Position numbers and translations under genes: made by a program
Notes under the pieces: generated by a model
Database searches by the model: none
The model's input: the letters and a program-made list of their open reading frames with translations, nothing else
Told to the model about the DNA's origin: nothing
In this document: positions 47,675-55,425 of the stretch, in pieces
How the letters are laid out: every line of letters begins with the position of its first letter
How positions within the stretch are numbered: the stretch's first letter is position 1
Origin: Streptomyces sp. CBMA152
GTDB lineage: Bacteria; Actinomycetota; Actinomycetes; Streptomycetales; Streptomycetaceae
Direction of reading: 5' to 3'
Assembly: GCF_014596475.1 (NCBI RefSeq)
Contig: NZ_MECJ01000030.1
Coordinates: 1 to 64,000, forward strand
Length of the DNA: 64,000 bases

Positions 47675-49033
47675 GTGCAGGACCCCACACCGTCGGTGCC
47701 GGACCCGACCACGCCGGGCACCCCGCCGACCCCGGACCCGACCACGCCGGGCACCCCGCCGACCCCGGACCCGACCACGCCCGGCCATGACATCCCGCCC
47801 GCCCCCGAGATGTTCACCTGGGAGTTCGCCACCGACCCCTACCCCGCGTACGGCTGGCTGCGCGAGCACTCGCCGGTGCATCGCACCAAGCTGCCCAGCG
47901 GCGTGGAGGCGTGGCTGGTGACCCGGTACGCGGACGCCAAGCAGGCGCTCGCCGACCAGCGGCTCTCCAAGAACCCCGCGCACCACGACGAGCCCGCGCA
48001 CGCCAAGGGCAAGACGGGCATCCCGGGCGAGCGCAAAGCCGATCTGATGACCCATCTGCTGAACATCGACCCGCCGGACCACACCCGGCTGCGGCGGCTG
48101 GTGTCGAAGGCGTTCACTCCCCGTACGGTCGCCGAATTCGCGCCCCGGGTGCAGGAACTGACGGACAGTCTGATCGACCGGTTCGCGGAGAAGGGGGAGG
48201 CGGACCTCATCCATGAGTTCGCGTTCCCGCTCCCCATCTACGCGATCTGCGACCTGCTCGGCGTGCCGCGCGAGGACCAGGACGACTTCCGCGACTGGGC
48301 GGGCATGATGATCCGCCACGGCGGCGGCCCGCGCGGCGGTGTCGCCCGCTCGGTGAAGAAGATGCGCGGCTATCTGCTGGAGCTCATCCACCGCAAAAGG
48401 GAGAATCCCGGCGAGGATCTGATCTCCGGCCTCATCCGCGCCAGCGACCACGGCGAGCACCTCACCGAGAACGAGGCCGCCGCGATGGCCTTCATCCTCC
48501 TGTTCGCCGGGTTCGAGACGACCGTGAACCTCATCGGCAACGGGATGTACGCGCTGCTGCGCAACCCCGACCAGCGCGAGCGGCTGCAAACCTCCCTCGC
48601 GGCGGGCGAGTCGGAGCTCCTGGACACCGGCGTAGAGGAACTGCTGCGCTACGACGGCCCGGTGGAGCTGGCCACCTGGCGGTTCGCCACGAGCCCGCTG
48701 TGCATCGGCGGCCAGGACATCGCCGCGGGCGACCCGGTGCTCGTCGTCCTCGCCGCCGCCGACCGCGACCCGGAGCGGTTCGACGACCCGGACAGGCTGG
48801 ACCTCGGCCGCCGCGACAACCAGCACCTCGGATACGGGCACGGCATCCACTACTGCCTGGGCGCGCCACTGGCCCGCCTGGAGGCGAAGGCGGCGCTGGC
48901 GACGTTGCTGCGGCGCCTTCCTGACCTGCGGCTCGGGGCGGATCCTGCCGATTTGCGCTGGCGCGGCGGACTCATCATGCGCGGACTGCGTACGCTCCCG
49001 GTCGAGTTCACACCCCCGTCGCACCGCCGGTAA
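47675..49033 (+). CDS. Cytochrome P450 (CYP107-like)
   Basis: A 452-residue soluble P450 monooxygenase. I-helix oxygen-binding motif LLFAGFETTVN, K-helix ELLR in VEELLRYDGPVE, and the heme-binding loop LGYGHGIHYCLGAPLARLEA with the proximal Cys are intact. The first 40 residues are unusual: 2.6 copies of an 11-residue unit (PDPTTPGTPPT) precede the normal family start TWEFATDPYPAYGWL. GTG start lies four bases after the mazG stop, with the ribosome site inside mazG. It needs an external ferredoxin; the substrate is unknown. Confidence 0.93.
   Translation: MQDPTPSVPDPTTPGTPPTPDPTTPGTPPTPDPTTPGHDIPPAPEMFTWEFATDPYPAYGWLREHSPVHRTKLPSGVEAWLVTRYADAKQALADQRLSKNPAHHDEPAHAKGKTGIPGERKADLMTHLLNIDPPDHTRLRRLVSKAFTPRTVAEFAPRVQELTDSLIDRFAEKGEADLIHEFAFPLPIYAICDLLGVPREDQDDFRDWAGMMIRHGGGPRGGVARSVKKMRGYLLELIHRKRENPGEDLISGLIRASDHGEHLTENEAAAMAFILLFAGFETTVNLIGNGMYALLRNPDQRERLQTSLAAGESELLDTGVEELLRYDGPVELATWRFATSPLCIGGQDIAAGDPVLVVLAAADRDPERFDDPDRLDLGRRDNQHLGYGHGIHYCLGAPLARLEAKAALATLLRRLPDLRLGADPADLRWRGGLIMRGLRTLPVEFTPPSHRR
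47699..47787 (+). repeat. 33-bp tandem repeats at the P450 N-terminus
   Basis: Units begin at 47699, 47732 and 47765 (the last partial), each starting CCGGACCCGACCACGCC. They code for PDPTTPGTPPT and are nearly identical at the DNA level, a sign of recent expansion. Confidence 0.9.
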
Positions 49034-49035
49034 CC

Positions 49036-49048
49036 TGACGGTCCGTCA
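49036..49048. promoter_or_regulatory. Palindrome after the P450 gene
   Basis: TGACGGTCCGTCA, a perfect palindrome with six-base arms, immediately after the P450 stop and 140 bp upstream of the first Rpf-like gene. AAAA follows on the plus strand, so it may be a terminator, or an operator for the Rpf gene. Confidence 0.4.
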
Positions 49049-49187
49049 AAACTGTGACTTTCGCGTTATCGCGGGTGCATCGACTTGTGACAAGCGTTCG
49101 AGTACGGCTACGTTCACCCCTCGACTCGGCAACCGGTTCACCAACCGGCTCCGCGGTCACCGACGTAGTCACACGGAAGGCCACAGC

Positions 49188-50156
49188 ATGCGCTCCGGGA
49201 ACGGACGTCACCGACGACCTCGCCAGGCTCCCGCCCTCGTCGTCGCGGCAGGGGTGACGGGCTCCGCCCTCGCTCTGCCGCTCTTCGCGGCCAGCGGCGC
49301 GAACGCGGCCTCGGCGACCACCTGGGACCGGGTCGCCGAGTGCGAGAGCGGTGGCTCGTGGAGCGCCGACTTCGGCAACGGCCTGTACGGCGGGCTCCAG
49401 CTCTCGCAGGAGACCTGGGAGGCGTACGGCGGCACCGCGTACGCCGAGCGGCCCGACATGGCCAGCCGCGCGCAGCAGATAGCCGTCGGCGAGAAGGTGC
49501 TCGCGGCCAAGGGCCCGAAGGCGTTCACCAGCTGCACCGAGGTCTCCGGGCTCACCAGCGGCGGCGGCACGCCGGGCGTCGACCCGGGCACCACCGCGTC
49601 GGCGGCGCCCACGTCCCCGTCCGCCGACGTGCCGTCCGCGCCCGCCAAGACGACTCCGGCGCCCGGCACGCCCTCCGGCTCCGCCTCCACGGCGCCCAAG
49701 CCGTCCACGGCCCCGTCGACGGGCAAGGACGGCAAGAGCGGCAAGGACGGCAAGACGGGCTCGACGCCGTCCGCGCCCGACAAGGCGACCCCGGCGCCCA
49801 GTACGTCGTCCGGCGGCAAGCACCGCGGCACCCCCGACCCGGCCGAGACCGGCGCGCCCGCGACCACCGACCCGGGCGCCGTGGACAACACCCATGAGGC
49901 GCAGCCCCGCGCCTCGCGAGGTGACGCCGACTCACGTACGGCGGGCGACGCCACGACGGCGCCCGGCGACTACACCGTCCGCGCCGGCGACAACCTGTGG
50001 GACATCTCGCGCTCGCACAAGGTCGAGGGCGGCTGGTCGGCGCTCTACAAGGCGAACGAGAAGACGATCGGCTCCGATCCGAACCTCATCCTGCCCGGCC
50101 AGAGCCTTGACCTGAACCCGACAAAGACGGACAACCCGACCATCACCCACGGGTAG
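49188..50156 (+). CDS. Resuscitation-promoting factor-like protein with LysM (first copy)
   Basis: A 322-residue secreted cell-wall hydrolase. Signal peptide: basic MRSGNGRHRRPRQ, hydrophobic core, ANAASA cleavage. The Rpf/transglycosylase domain follows (TTWDRVAECESGGSW, catalytic Glu in CESGG, then GNGLYGGLQLSQETWEAYGG). A Thr/Pro/Lys-rich linker of about 140 residues leads to a C-terminal LysM (YTVRAGDNLWDISRSHKVEGGW, then LILPGQSLDL). Rpf enzymes cleave peptidoglycan and stimulate spore germination. ATG at 49188 with GGAAGG. No riboswitch sequence was seen before this copy. Confidence 0.92.
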   Translation: MRSGNGRHRRPRQAPALVVAAGVTGSALALPLFAASGANAASATTWDRVAECESGGSWSADFGNGLYGGLQLSQETWEAYGGTAYAERPDMASRAQQIAVGEKVLAAKGPKAFTSCTEVSGLTSGGGTPGVDPGTTASAAPTSPSADVPSAPAKTTPAPGTPSGSASTAPKPSTAPSTGKDGKSGKDGKTGSTPSAPDKATPAPSTSSGGKHRGTPDPAETGAPATTDPGAVDNTHEAQPRASRGDADSRTAGDATTAPGDYTVRAGDNLWDISRSHKVEGGWSALYKANEKTIGSDPNLILPGQSLDLNPTKTDNPTITHG

Positions 50157-50375
50157 TTCAGGGGCGTATGTCCACTTCTGTGCAAGTGAGACATGAGTCT
50201 CTTTCCGTCAACTGGTGCGCCCCGTACGTCCGGTACGTACGGGACGCCCCTCACCTGCGGAAACAGGCGTTACGGAAGGGTGACCGCGGGCGATTTCTCC
50301 CCGATGTGCCCCTTTGAACATCGGGGGTTGGTGTGTTTACGGTCGGAGCGCTCGTCACCACGAGCCCCTCCGACC
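50157..50375. other. 5' part of the gap before the second Rpf gene
   Basis: No gene. It holds a hairpin at 50217-50247 (GCGCCCCGTACG with CGTACGGGACGC, one mismatch), likely the terminator of the first Rpf gene, and a second hairpin at 50299-50326 (CCCCGATGT with ACATCGGGG) in what may be the leader or promoter of the second. Confidence 0.6.
50217..50247 (+). terminator. Terminator-like hairpin after the first Rpf gene
   Basis: GCGCCCCGTACG pairs with CGTACGGGACGC with one mismatch, 60 bases after the stop. No T tract. Confidence 0.5.
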
Positions 50376-50600
50376 GGAAACGCCGAATCCTGCCGTCGGT
50401 CGCGGGGGAACAGTCGACGCTTGACGCGCCGTAGGCAGGAGCGGGGGACCCAAGGTAAGCGCCGGGCCCGGCCGTTGAGGGACGTACGCCATACGGCGAG
50501 ACGTACGAGACGGCCACGGACCGGCTTGGGGTGAAGACGCGCCATCAGGTGCGGCCGGGCAACTCACGCCCGAACCCGACAGCTCACCTCGCAGGCGTCG
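50376..50600 (+). promoter_or_regulatory. c-di-AMP riboswitch (ydaO-yuaA type) before the second Rpf gene
   Basis: The leader contains, in order, the conserved ydaO blocks: AACGCCGAATCCTGCC at 50380, GGCAGGAGCGGGGGACCCA at about 50436, TTGGGGTGAA at about 50526, CCGGGCAACTC at about 50557 and CCCGAACCCGACAGCTCACC ending in CTCGCAGGCG at 50597. ydaO elements bind c-di-AMP, and Streptomyces rpf genes are known targets. The last CTCACC (50583-50588) can pair with GGTGAG (50600-50605), which overlaps the ribosome site GAGGAG, suggesting a link from ligand binding to translation. Confidence 0.88.
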
Positions 50601-50615
50601 GTGAGGAGACACTCC

Positions 50616-51305
50616 ATGCTGCTTTCCGGCAAGGGCAAGCACCGCCGCCCCAGCAAGGCCACCCGTATCGCCACGCTCGCCGGTGTCACCGGCGCGGCCG
50701 TCGCCGCCCCGCTGATGGCGACCGGCTCGGCCTCCGCCGCCTCCGTCGCCACCTGGGACGCGGTCGCCCAGTGCGAGTCCGGCGGCAACTGGTCCATCAA
50801 CACCGGCAACGGCTACTACGGCGGCCTGCAGTTCTCGCAGTCCTCCTGGGCGGCCGCCGGCGGCACCCAGTACGCCTCGCGCGCCGACCTGGCCACCAAG
50901 GGCCAGCAGATAGCCACCGCCGAGAAGCTGCTCGCGATGCAGGGTCCGGGCGCCTGGTCCTGCGCGGGCGCGGGCAACCTGACGTCGGGCGGCGCGTCCG
51001 CGAACGTCGACACGTCGGGCTCGTCCTCTTCTCCGAAGCAGGCGGCTCCGAAGAAGGCCGCGCCGAAGTCCGCCCCGGCCCCGCAGCGCGAGTCGGCCCC
51101 CGCGTCCCGTGGCGAGTCCCGCCCGGCCCCGGCCCCGGTCAAGACGGGCGACGGCGAGTACAAGGTCGTCTCCGGCGACACCCTCGGCTCCATCGCGGCG
51201 GCGCACTCCGTGAAGGGCGGCTGGCAGAAGCTCTTCGAGCTGAACAAGGACGTCGTGAAGGACGCGAACCTGATCTACCCGGGTCAGCAGCTCCACCTGA
51301 GCTAA
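50616..51305 (+). CDS. Resuscitation-promoting factor-like protein with LysM (second copy, RpfA-type)
   Basis: A 229-residue secreted peptidoglycan hydrolase, paralogous to the preceding Rpf gene. Signal peptide: MLLSGKGKHRRPSKATRIA, hydrophobic core, ASAASV. The Rpf domain has TWDAVAQCESGGNWSINTGN with the catalytic Glu, and GGLQFSQSSWAAAGG; a Pro/Ala/Lys linker of about 55 residues leads to a LysM (YKVVSGDTLGSIAAAHSVKGGW, LIYPGQQLHL). The ATG at 50616 uses GAGGAG at 50603-50608. Expression is presumably repressed by c-di-AMP via the upstream riboswitch, linking cell-wall remodelling and germination to second-messenger level. Confidence 0.93.
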   Translation: MLLSGKGKHRRPSKATRIATLAGVTGAAVAAPLMATGSASAASVATWDAVAQCESGGNWSINTGNGYYGGLQFSQSSWAAAGGTQYASRADLATKGQQIATAEKLLAMQGPGAWSCAGAGNLTSGGASANVDTSGSSSSPKQAAPKKAAPKSAPAPQRESAPASRGESRPAPAPVKTGDGEYKVVSGDTLGSIAAAHSVKGGWQKLFELNKDVVKDANLIYPGQQLHLS

Positions 51306-51314
51306 GCGGTTCGG

Positions 51315-51357
51315 CTGCGGACCGTGCTGGGTTGCTCGCGCAGTTCCCCGCGCCCCT
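51315..51357 (-). repeat. 43-nt dispersed repeat, copy D
   Basis: Reverse orientation; identical over 43 bases to copy A at 19625-19667. Confidence 0.9.
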
Positions 51358-51386
51358 GGGTATTTAGGGGCGCGGGGAACTGCGCG
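51337..51386 (+). terminator. Perfect 21-bp hairpin made by repeat copies D and E
   Basis: The 21 bases 51337-51357 and 51366-51386 are exact reverse complements separated by GGGTATTT. Located 30 bases after the second Rpf stop, it is well placed to terminate that transcript before eno. Confidence 0.8.
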
Positions 51387-51408
51387 ACAAGCCCCCACCG
51401 GCTCGCAC
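51366..51408 (+). repeat. 43-nt dispersed repeat, copy E
   Basis: Forward orientation; CCCCCACCGGC-tail subtype like copies B and C. Head to head with copy D. Confidence 0.88.
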
Positions 51409-51596
51409 TGAACGCGCAGCGACCTCGCTCAGCTGAAAGCTGAACCCGGGCCGCGGGGTGGGACCCGCACAGAACTCCCGCCACCCCCGCGTCCCCCGTA
51501 CAAGCCGCGGTGGGGCTTTGTTTCGTTCAGGAACATTTTGCCCCCCGTTTCGTCCCACGGGCCGGTCGGTGGACTGGCCGATGCCCCGGAGACGGT

Positions 51597-51602
51597 TAGG
51601 CT
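51597..51602 (+). promoter_or_regulatory. Possible -10 of the eno promoter
   Basis: TAGGCT, a common Streptomyces -10 hexamer, 60 bases upstream of the eno GTG. No convincing -35 at 17-18 bases. Confidence 0.35.
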
Positions 51603-51661
51603 CAGGGGTGCCGGACCACGCGGCCCGGCGTATTCGCGTCACATCCCAGAAGGAGATGCTC

Positions 51662-52942
51662 GTGCCGTCCATCGACGTCGTCGTAGCCCGGGAAATCCTG
51701 GACTCCCGAGGCAACCCCACGGTCGAGGTCGAGGTCGGCCTCGACGACGGCAGCACCGGCCGTGCCGCCGTCCCCTCGGGTGCCTCCACCGGTGCCTTCG
51801 AGGCCATCGAACTGCGTGACGGTGACCCCAACCGTTACCAGGGCAAGGGCGTCGAGAAGGCCGTCCTCGCCGTGATCGAGCAGATCGGCCCGGAGCTCGT
51901 CGGCTACGACGCCACCGAGCAGCGCCTGATCGACCAGGCGATGTTCGACCTGGACGCCACGGACAACAAGGGCTCGCTGGGCGCCAACGCCATCCTCGGC
52001 GTCTCGCTCGCCGTCGCGCACGCCGCCTCCGAGGCCAGCGACCTGCCGCTCTTCCGCTACCTGGGCGGCCCCAACGCGCACCTGCTCCCGGTGCCGATGA
52101 TGAACATCCTCAACGGTGGGTCGCACGCCGACTCCAACGTGGACATCCAGGAGTTCATGATCGCCCCGATCGGCGCGGAGTCCTTCTCCGAGGCCCTTCG
52201 CTGGGGTGCCGAGGTCTACCACACCCTCAAGAAGGTCCTGAAGAACAAGGGTCTGTCGACCGGCCTCGGCGACGAGGGCGGCTTCGCCCCGAACCTGGAG
52301 TCCAACCGCGCCGCCCTTGACCTCATCCTTGAGGCCATCAAGGAAGCCGGTTACGCCCCGGGCAAGGACATCGCGCTCGCGCTCGACGTCGCCGCGTCCG
52401 AGTTCTACAAGGACGGCAAGTACGAGTTCGAGGGCAAGTCCCGCTCGGCCGCCGAGATGACCGAGTACTACGAGGAGCTCGTCTCCGCGTACCCGCTGGT
52501 CTCCATCGAGGACCCGCTGTACGAGGACGACTGGGCCGGCTGGAACACCATCACCTCGCGCCTGGGCGCCAAGGTCCAGATCGTCGGCGACGACCTGTTC
52601 GTCACCAACCCGGAGCGTCTGGCCCGCGGCATCGAGGAGGGCTCCGCGAACGCCCTGCTCGTCAAGGTCAACCAGATCGGCTCGCTGACCGAGACCCTGG
52701 ACGCCGTCGAGCTCGCCCAGCGCAACGGCTTCAAGTGCATGATGTCGCACCGCTCCGGCGAGACCGAGGACGTCACCATCGCCGACCTCGCGGTCGCGGT
52801 GAACTGCGGCCAGATCAAGACCGGCGCCCCGGCCCGCTCGGACCGCGTCGCCAAGTACAACCAGCTGCTGCGCATCGAGGAGATCCTCGACGACGCGGCG
52901 GTGTACGCGGGCCGCAGCGCGTTCCCGCGCTTCAAGGGCTGA
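51662..52942 (+). CDS. eno: Enolase
   Basis: Interconverts 2-phosphoglycerate and PEP in glycolysis; cytoplasmic. 426 residues, normal length. Starts SIDVVVAREILDSRGNPTVE; catalytic and metal motifs present: GGSHADSNVDIQEFMI, GDEGGFAPN, LALDVAASEF, VSIEDPLYEDDW, VGDDLFVTN, LLVKVNQIGSLTET and MMSHRSGETEDV. The GTG at 51662 is chosen over the ATG at 51656 because AAGGAG directly abuts that ATG but is six bases from the GTG. Confidence 0.98.
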   Translation: MPSIDVVVAREILDSRGNPTVEVEVGLDDGSTGRAAVPSGASTGAFEAIELRDGDPNRYQGKGVEKAVLAVIEQIGPELVGYDATEQRLIDQAMFDLDATDNKGSLGANAILGVSLAVAHAASEASDLPLFRYLGGPNAHLLPVPMMNILNGGSHADSNVDIQEFMIAPIGAESFSEALRWGAEVYHTLKKVLKNKGLSTGLGDEGGFAPNLESNRAALDLILEAIKEAGYAPGKDIALALDVAASEFYKDGKYEFEGKSRSAAEMTEYYEELVSAYPLVSIEDPLYEDDWAGWNTITSRLGAKVQIVGDDLFVTNPERLARGIEEGSANALLVKVNQIGSLTETLDAVELAQRNGFKCMMSHRSGETEDVTIADLAVAVNCGQIKTGAPARSDRVAKYNQLLRIEEILDDAAVYAGRSAFPRFKG

Positions 52943-52981
52943 GCAGCACCGACCAGTCCTGACATGGGCTTACCGCCCTGT

Positions 52982-53037
52982 CGTACGTACGTCCCCGGCC
53001 GCGGTCCCGTACCGTGTCCGGGGACGTTGTACGTACG
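52982..53037 (+). terminator. Long hairpin between eno and divIC
   Basis: CGTACGTACGTCCCCGG pairs with CCGGGGACG-TT-GTACGTACG around a 19-nt loop. It ends eno and lies just before the divIC ribosome site. Confidence 0.75.
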
Positions 53038-53054
53038 TGAGGGGAGCGGGGCGA

Positions 53055-53531
53055 ATGGCCAAGGGCAACCGGGACCGGTTCTCCACGGCGGCCCGGCTCA
53101 AGGTGCTCGGCGAGCAGACCGCCGCCCGGGTCTACCGCTCCCAGACCAAGCGCCAGGCCCGCCGCTCCCGGCTCACCGGCCGGGCCGCGCTGCTCGCCCT
53201 GGTGATGTGCTCCCTCGTGGTGGCGCTCGCGTACCCGATGCGGCAGTACGTGTCCCAGCGCGGCGACATCACCGAGCAGCGCCGCAAGGAGCGCGAGGCG
53301 GCCGCACAGGTCGAGCGGCTGCGCGACGAGAAGGCGCGGCTCCAGGACGACGCGTACATCAAGCGGCTCGCCCGCGAGCATCTGCACATGCAGTTCCCGG
53401 GCGAGACCGGCTACACCGTGACCGAGCCGGCGGCCGGCAAGGAGCGCCGCGACGGCAAGGCCGCGACCGGCCGCGCCTGGCACTCGAACCTCTGGGACGG
53501 CGTGGACAAGGCCGACCGCCCGGCCGACTGA
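53055..53531 (+). CDS. divIC: Septum formation initiator, DivIC/FtsB-like
   Basis: A 158-residue bitopic division protein. A basic cytoplasmic N-terminus of about 45 residues precedes one transmembrane helix (AALLALVMCSLVVALAYPM, about 50-68), then an extracellular coiled coil (DITEQRRKEREAAAQVERLRDEKARLQDDAYIKRLAREHL). The LAREHLHMQFPGE segment is the family hallmark. It forms part of the FtsL-DivIC complex at sporulation septa in Streptomyces. GAGGGGAG precedes the ATG. Usually found after eno in actinobacteria. Confidence 0.92.
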   Translation: MAKGNRDRFSTAARLKVLGEQTAARVYRSQTKRQARRSRLTGRAALLALVMCSLVVALAYPMRQYVSQRGDITEQRRKEREAAAQVERLRDEKARLQDDAYIKRLAREHLHMQFPGETGYTVTEPAAGKERRDGKAATGRAWHSNLWDGVDKADRPAD

Positions 53532-53584
53532 CCCACCCGACCCACTCCCGCGACAGCCAGCTATAGATAGAGACAGAAACCCAG

Positions 53585-54118
53585 ATGCACACCCCTCCGC
53601 CCCAGACGCCGAGCACCGAGCCGACCGCCGCGGACATCTCCGCGTTCGAGGAGCAGCTGGGCCGCCCGCCGCGCGGTCTGCGCGCGATCGCGCACCGCTG
53701 CCCGTGCGGCAACCCGGACGTGGTCGAGACGGCCCCCCGGCTGCCCGACGGCACGCCGTTCCCGACGACGTACTACCTGACCTGCCCGCGTGCGGCGTCG
53801 GCGATCGGGACCCTGGAAGCCAACGGCGTCATGAAGGACATGACGGAGCGTCTGGCGGCCGACCCGGAGCTCGCCGCGGCCTACGCCGCCGCGCACGAGG
53901 ACTACATCGCCCGCCGCGACGCCATCGAGGTCCTGGAGGGCTTCCCGAGCGCGGGCGGCATGCCGGACCGGGTCAAGTGCCTGCACGTCCTGGTCGGCCA
54001 CTCGCTGGTGGCCGGGCCCGGGGTGAACCCGCTGGGCGACGAGGCGATCGCGATGCTGCCGGAGTGGTGGGCGAAGGGTCCGTGCGTGACGCCGTGCACG
54101 GGGGAGTCGGACAAGTGA
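53585..54118 (+). CDS. DUF501 protein
   Basis: A 177-residue cytoplasmic protein of the DUF501 family, nearly always encoded between divIC and ppx in actinobacteria. Conserved segments: FEEQLGRPPRGLRAIAHRCPCGNPDVVET, PFPTTYYLTCPRAASAIGTLE, GGMPDRVKCLHVLVGHSLVAGPGVNPLGDEA. Several Cys and His (RCPCG, CLH) suggest a metal site. The ribosome site is weak. It overlaps ppx as GTGA. Function unknown. Confidence 0.9.
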   Translation: MHTPPPQTPSTEPTAADISAFEEQLGRPPRGLRAIAHRCPCGNPDVVETAPRLPDGTPFPTTYYLTCPRAASAIGTLEANGVMKDMTERLAADPELAAAYAAAHEDYIARRDAIEVLEGFPSAGGMPDRVKCLHVLVGHSLVAGPGVNPLGDEAIAMLPEWWAKGPCVTPCTGESDK

Positions 54119-55035
54119 CGACGACGCGCGTCGCCGCCATCGACTGCGGCACGAACTCGATCCGCCTCCTGGTCGCGGACGTGGACCCGGCGACGGGTGA
54201 ACTGGCCGAGCTGGACCGCCGGATGACGATCGTGCGCCTGGGCCAGGGCGTCGACCGCACCGGCCGTCTCGCCCCCGAGGCCCTGGAGCGCACCTTCGCG
54301 GCGTGCCGGGAGTACGCGGCGGTCATCAAGGAACTCGGCGCCGAGCGCCTGCGTTTCGTGGCCACCTCCGCGTCCCGCGACGCCGAGAACCGCGACGACT
54401 TCGTGGCGGGCGTCCTGGACATCCTGGGCGTCGAGCCCGAGGTGATCACCGGCGACCAGGAGGCCGAGTTCTCCTTCACCGGCGCGACCAAGGAGCTCCA
54501 CAGCGACGGGGACTACCTGGTGGTCGACATCGGCGGCGGCTCCACGGAGTTCGTCGTCGGCTCGCAGCACGTCCGCGCGGCCCGCTCGGTCGACGTCGGC
54601 TGCGTCCGGATGACCGAACGCCACCACCCCGGCGACCCGGCCACGCCGGAGCAGATCGCGGCGATAAGGGCGGACGTGGAGGCCGCGCTTGACCTGGCCG
54701 AAGAGACGGTCCCGCTGCGCGAACCCCGCACTCTGGTGGGCCTGGCGGGCTCGGTGACGACGGTGGCCGCGATCGCCCTCGACCTCCCCGCGTACGACTC
54801 CACGGCGATCCACCACGCCCGCATCTCCTACGCGCGCGTGAAGGAGGTGACGGACCGCCTCCTCGCCTCCACCCACGCGGACCGCGAGCAGATCCCGGTC
54901 CTGCACCCGGGCCGCATCGACGTCATCGCTGCGGGCGCCCTGGTCCTCCTCGCGGTCATGGACCGCACGGGCGCGACCGAGGTCGTGGTCAGCGAGCACG
55001 ACATCCTCGACGGAATCGCCTGGTCGATCGCCTGA
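54115..55035 (+). CDS. ppx: Exopolyphosphatase / guanosine pentaphosphatase, Ppx/GppA family
   Basis: A 306-residue phosphatase of the actin-like ATPase fold that hydrolyses polyphosphate or pppGpp. N-terminal AAIDCGTNSIRLLVADV (phosphate 1), catalytic Glu region FVATSASRDAENRDDF, GDQEAEFSFTGAT, and phosphate 2 VVDIGGGSTEFV are intact. Short form with only the Ppx/GppA core, as in actinobacterial Ppx1. GTG start coupled to DUF501 by a four-base overlap. Confidence 0.93.
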   Translation: MTTTRVAAIDCGTNSIRLLVADVDPATGELAELDRRMTIVRLGQGVDRTGRLAPEALERTFAACREYAAVIKELGAERLRFVATSASRDAENRDDFVAGVLDILGVEPEVITGDQEAEFSFTGATKELHSDGDYLVVDIGGGSTEFVVGSQHVRAARSVDVGCVRMTERHHPGDPATPEQIAAIRADVEAALDLAEETVPLREPRTLVGLAGSVTTVAAIALDLPAYDSTAIHHARISYARVKEVTDRLLASTHADREQIPVLHPGRIDVIAAGALVLLAVMDRTGATEVVVSEHDILDGIAWSIA

Positions 55036-55036
55036 G

Positions 55037-55077
55037 AAGGCCCCTGGCAGACCCCGGAGGGCCCCGAAAGGGGCCTT
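55037..55077 (+). terminator. ppx terminator
   Basis: AAGGCCCC at the left and GGGGCCTT at the right can pair; an alternative inner hairpin GGGCCCC-GAAA-GGGGCC uses the same right arm. One base after the stop codon region. Confidence 0.7.
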
Positions 55078-55101
55078 CCGGCCCCCCGCCCGAAGAAAGT
55101 T

Positions 55102-55117
55102 CGTGAACTTCTTCACA
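55102..55117. promoter_or_regulatory. Rex-like redox operator
   Basis: CGTGAACTTCTTCACA matches the Streptomyces Rex consensus TGTGAACGCGTTCACA at every position outside the three-base centre except the first. Rex senses NADH/NAD+ and represses respiratory genes; ndh lies downstream at 55426. Confidence 0.7.
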
Positions 55118-55194
55118 AGGAAAACCCGCTGGCGGAGGCCATTTAGGGGTCCTGGGGGTCTCTTATGGGGGCTTTACAGCTCAGGAGGGCGCGG

Positions 55195-55214
55195 AACGCG
55201 CCAACGTTGGCGTG
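55195..55214. promoter_or_regulatory. Near-perfect 20-bp palindrome upstream of ndh
   Basis: The core CGCCAACGTTGGCG is a perfect 14-bp palindrome; with three bases on each side it is 20 bp with one mismatch. It is 210 bp upstream of ndh. Confidence 0.5.
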
Positions 55215-55425
55215 TTACCTGCGTGTGTCGCGGGGGTGTGGTCCAGCCCGTACAACCCTGTGAGGGCCAGTTCAGAAGGGGTGAACAACGTTCCCCACTA
55301 CACCGTGGTTCCCTCCCGACGCCATGACCTCGGTCACGTGGGCCGCGAAGTGTAGCAGAGGGCTCGTCAGACCTTGTGAAGGGGCGCACGAGCGAGGGGT
55401 GTGAGGGGGGTGGATACTCGATGGC

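Larger units (their letters stand above)
51306..51661. other. Non-coding region before eno with paired 43-nt repeats
   Basis: Contains the two repeat copies at 51315-51357 and 51366-51408, a hairpin-like AAGCC...GGCTTT near 51510, and a TAGGCT -10-like hexamer at 51597-51602 with no clear -35. No gene seen. Confidence 0.6.
55036..55425. other. Regulatory region upstream of ndh
   Basis: A 390-bp gap. It holds the ppx terminator, a Rex-like operator at 55102-55117, a near-palindrome at 55195-55214 and an isolated TTGTGAAG half-site near 55374. No gene seen. Confidence 0.7.
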
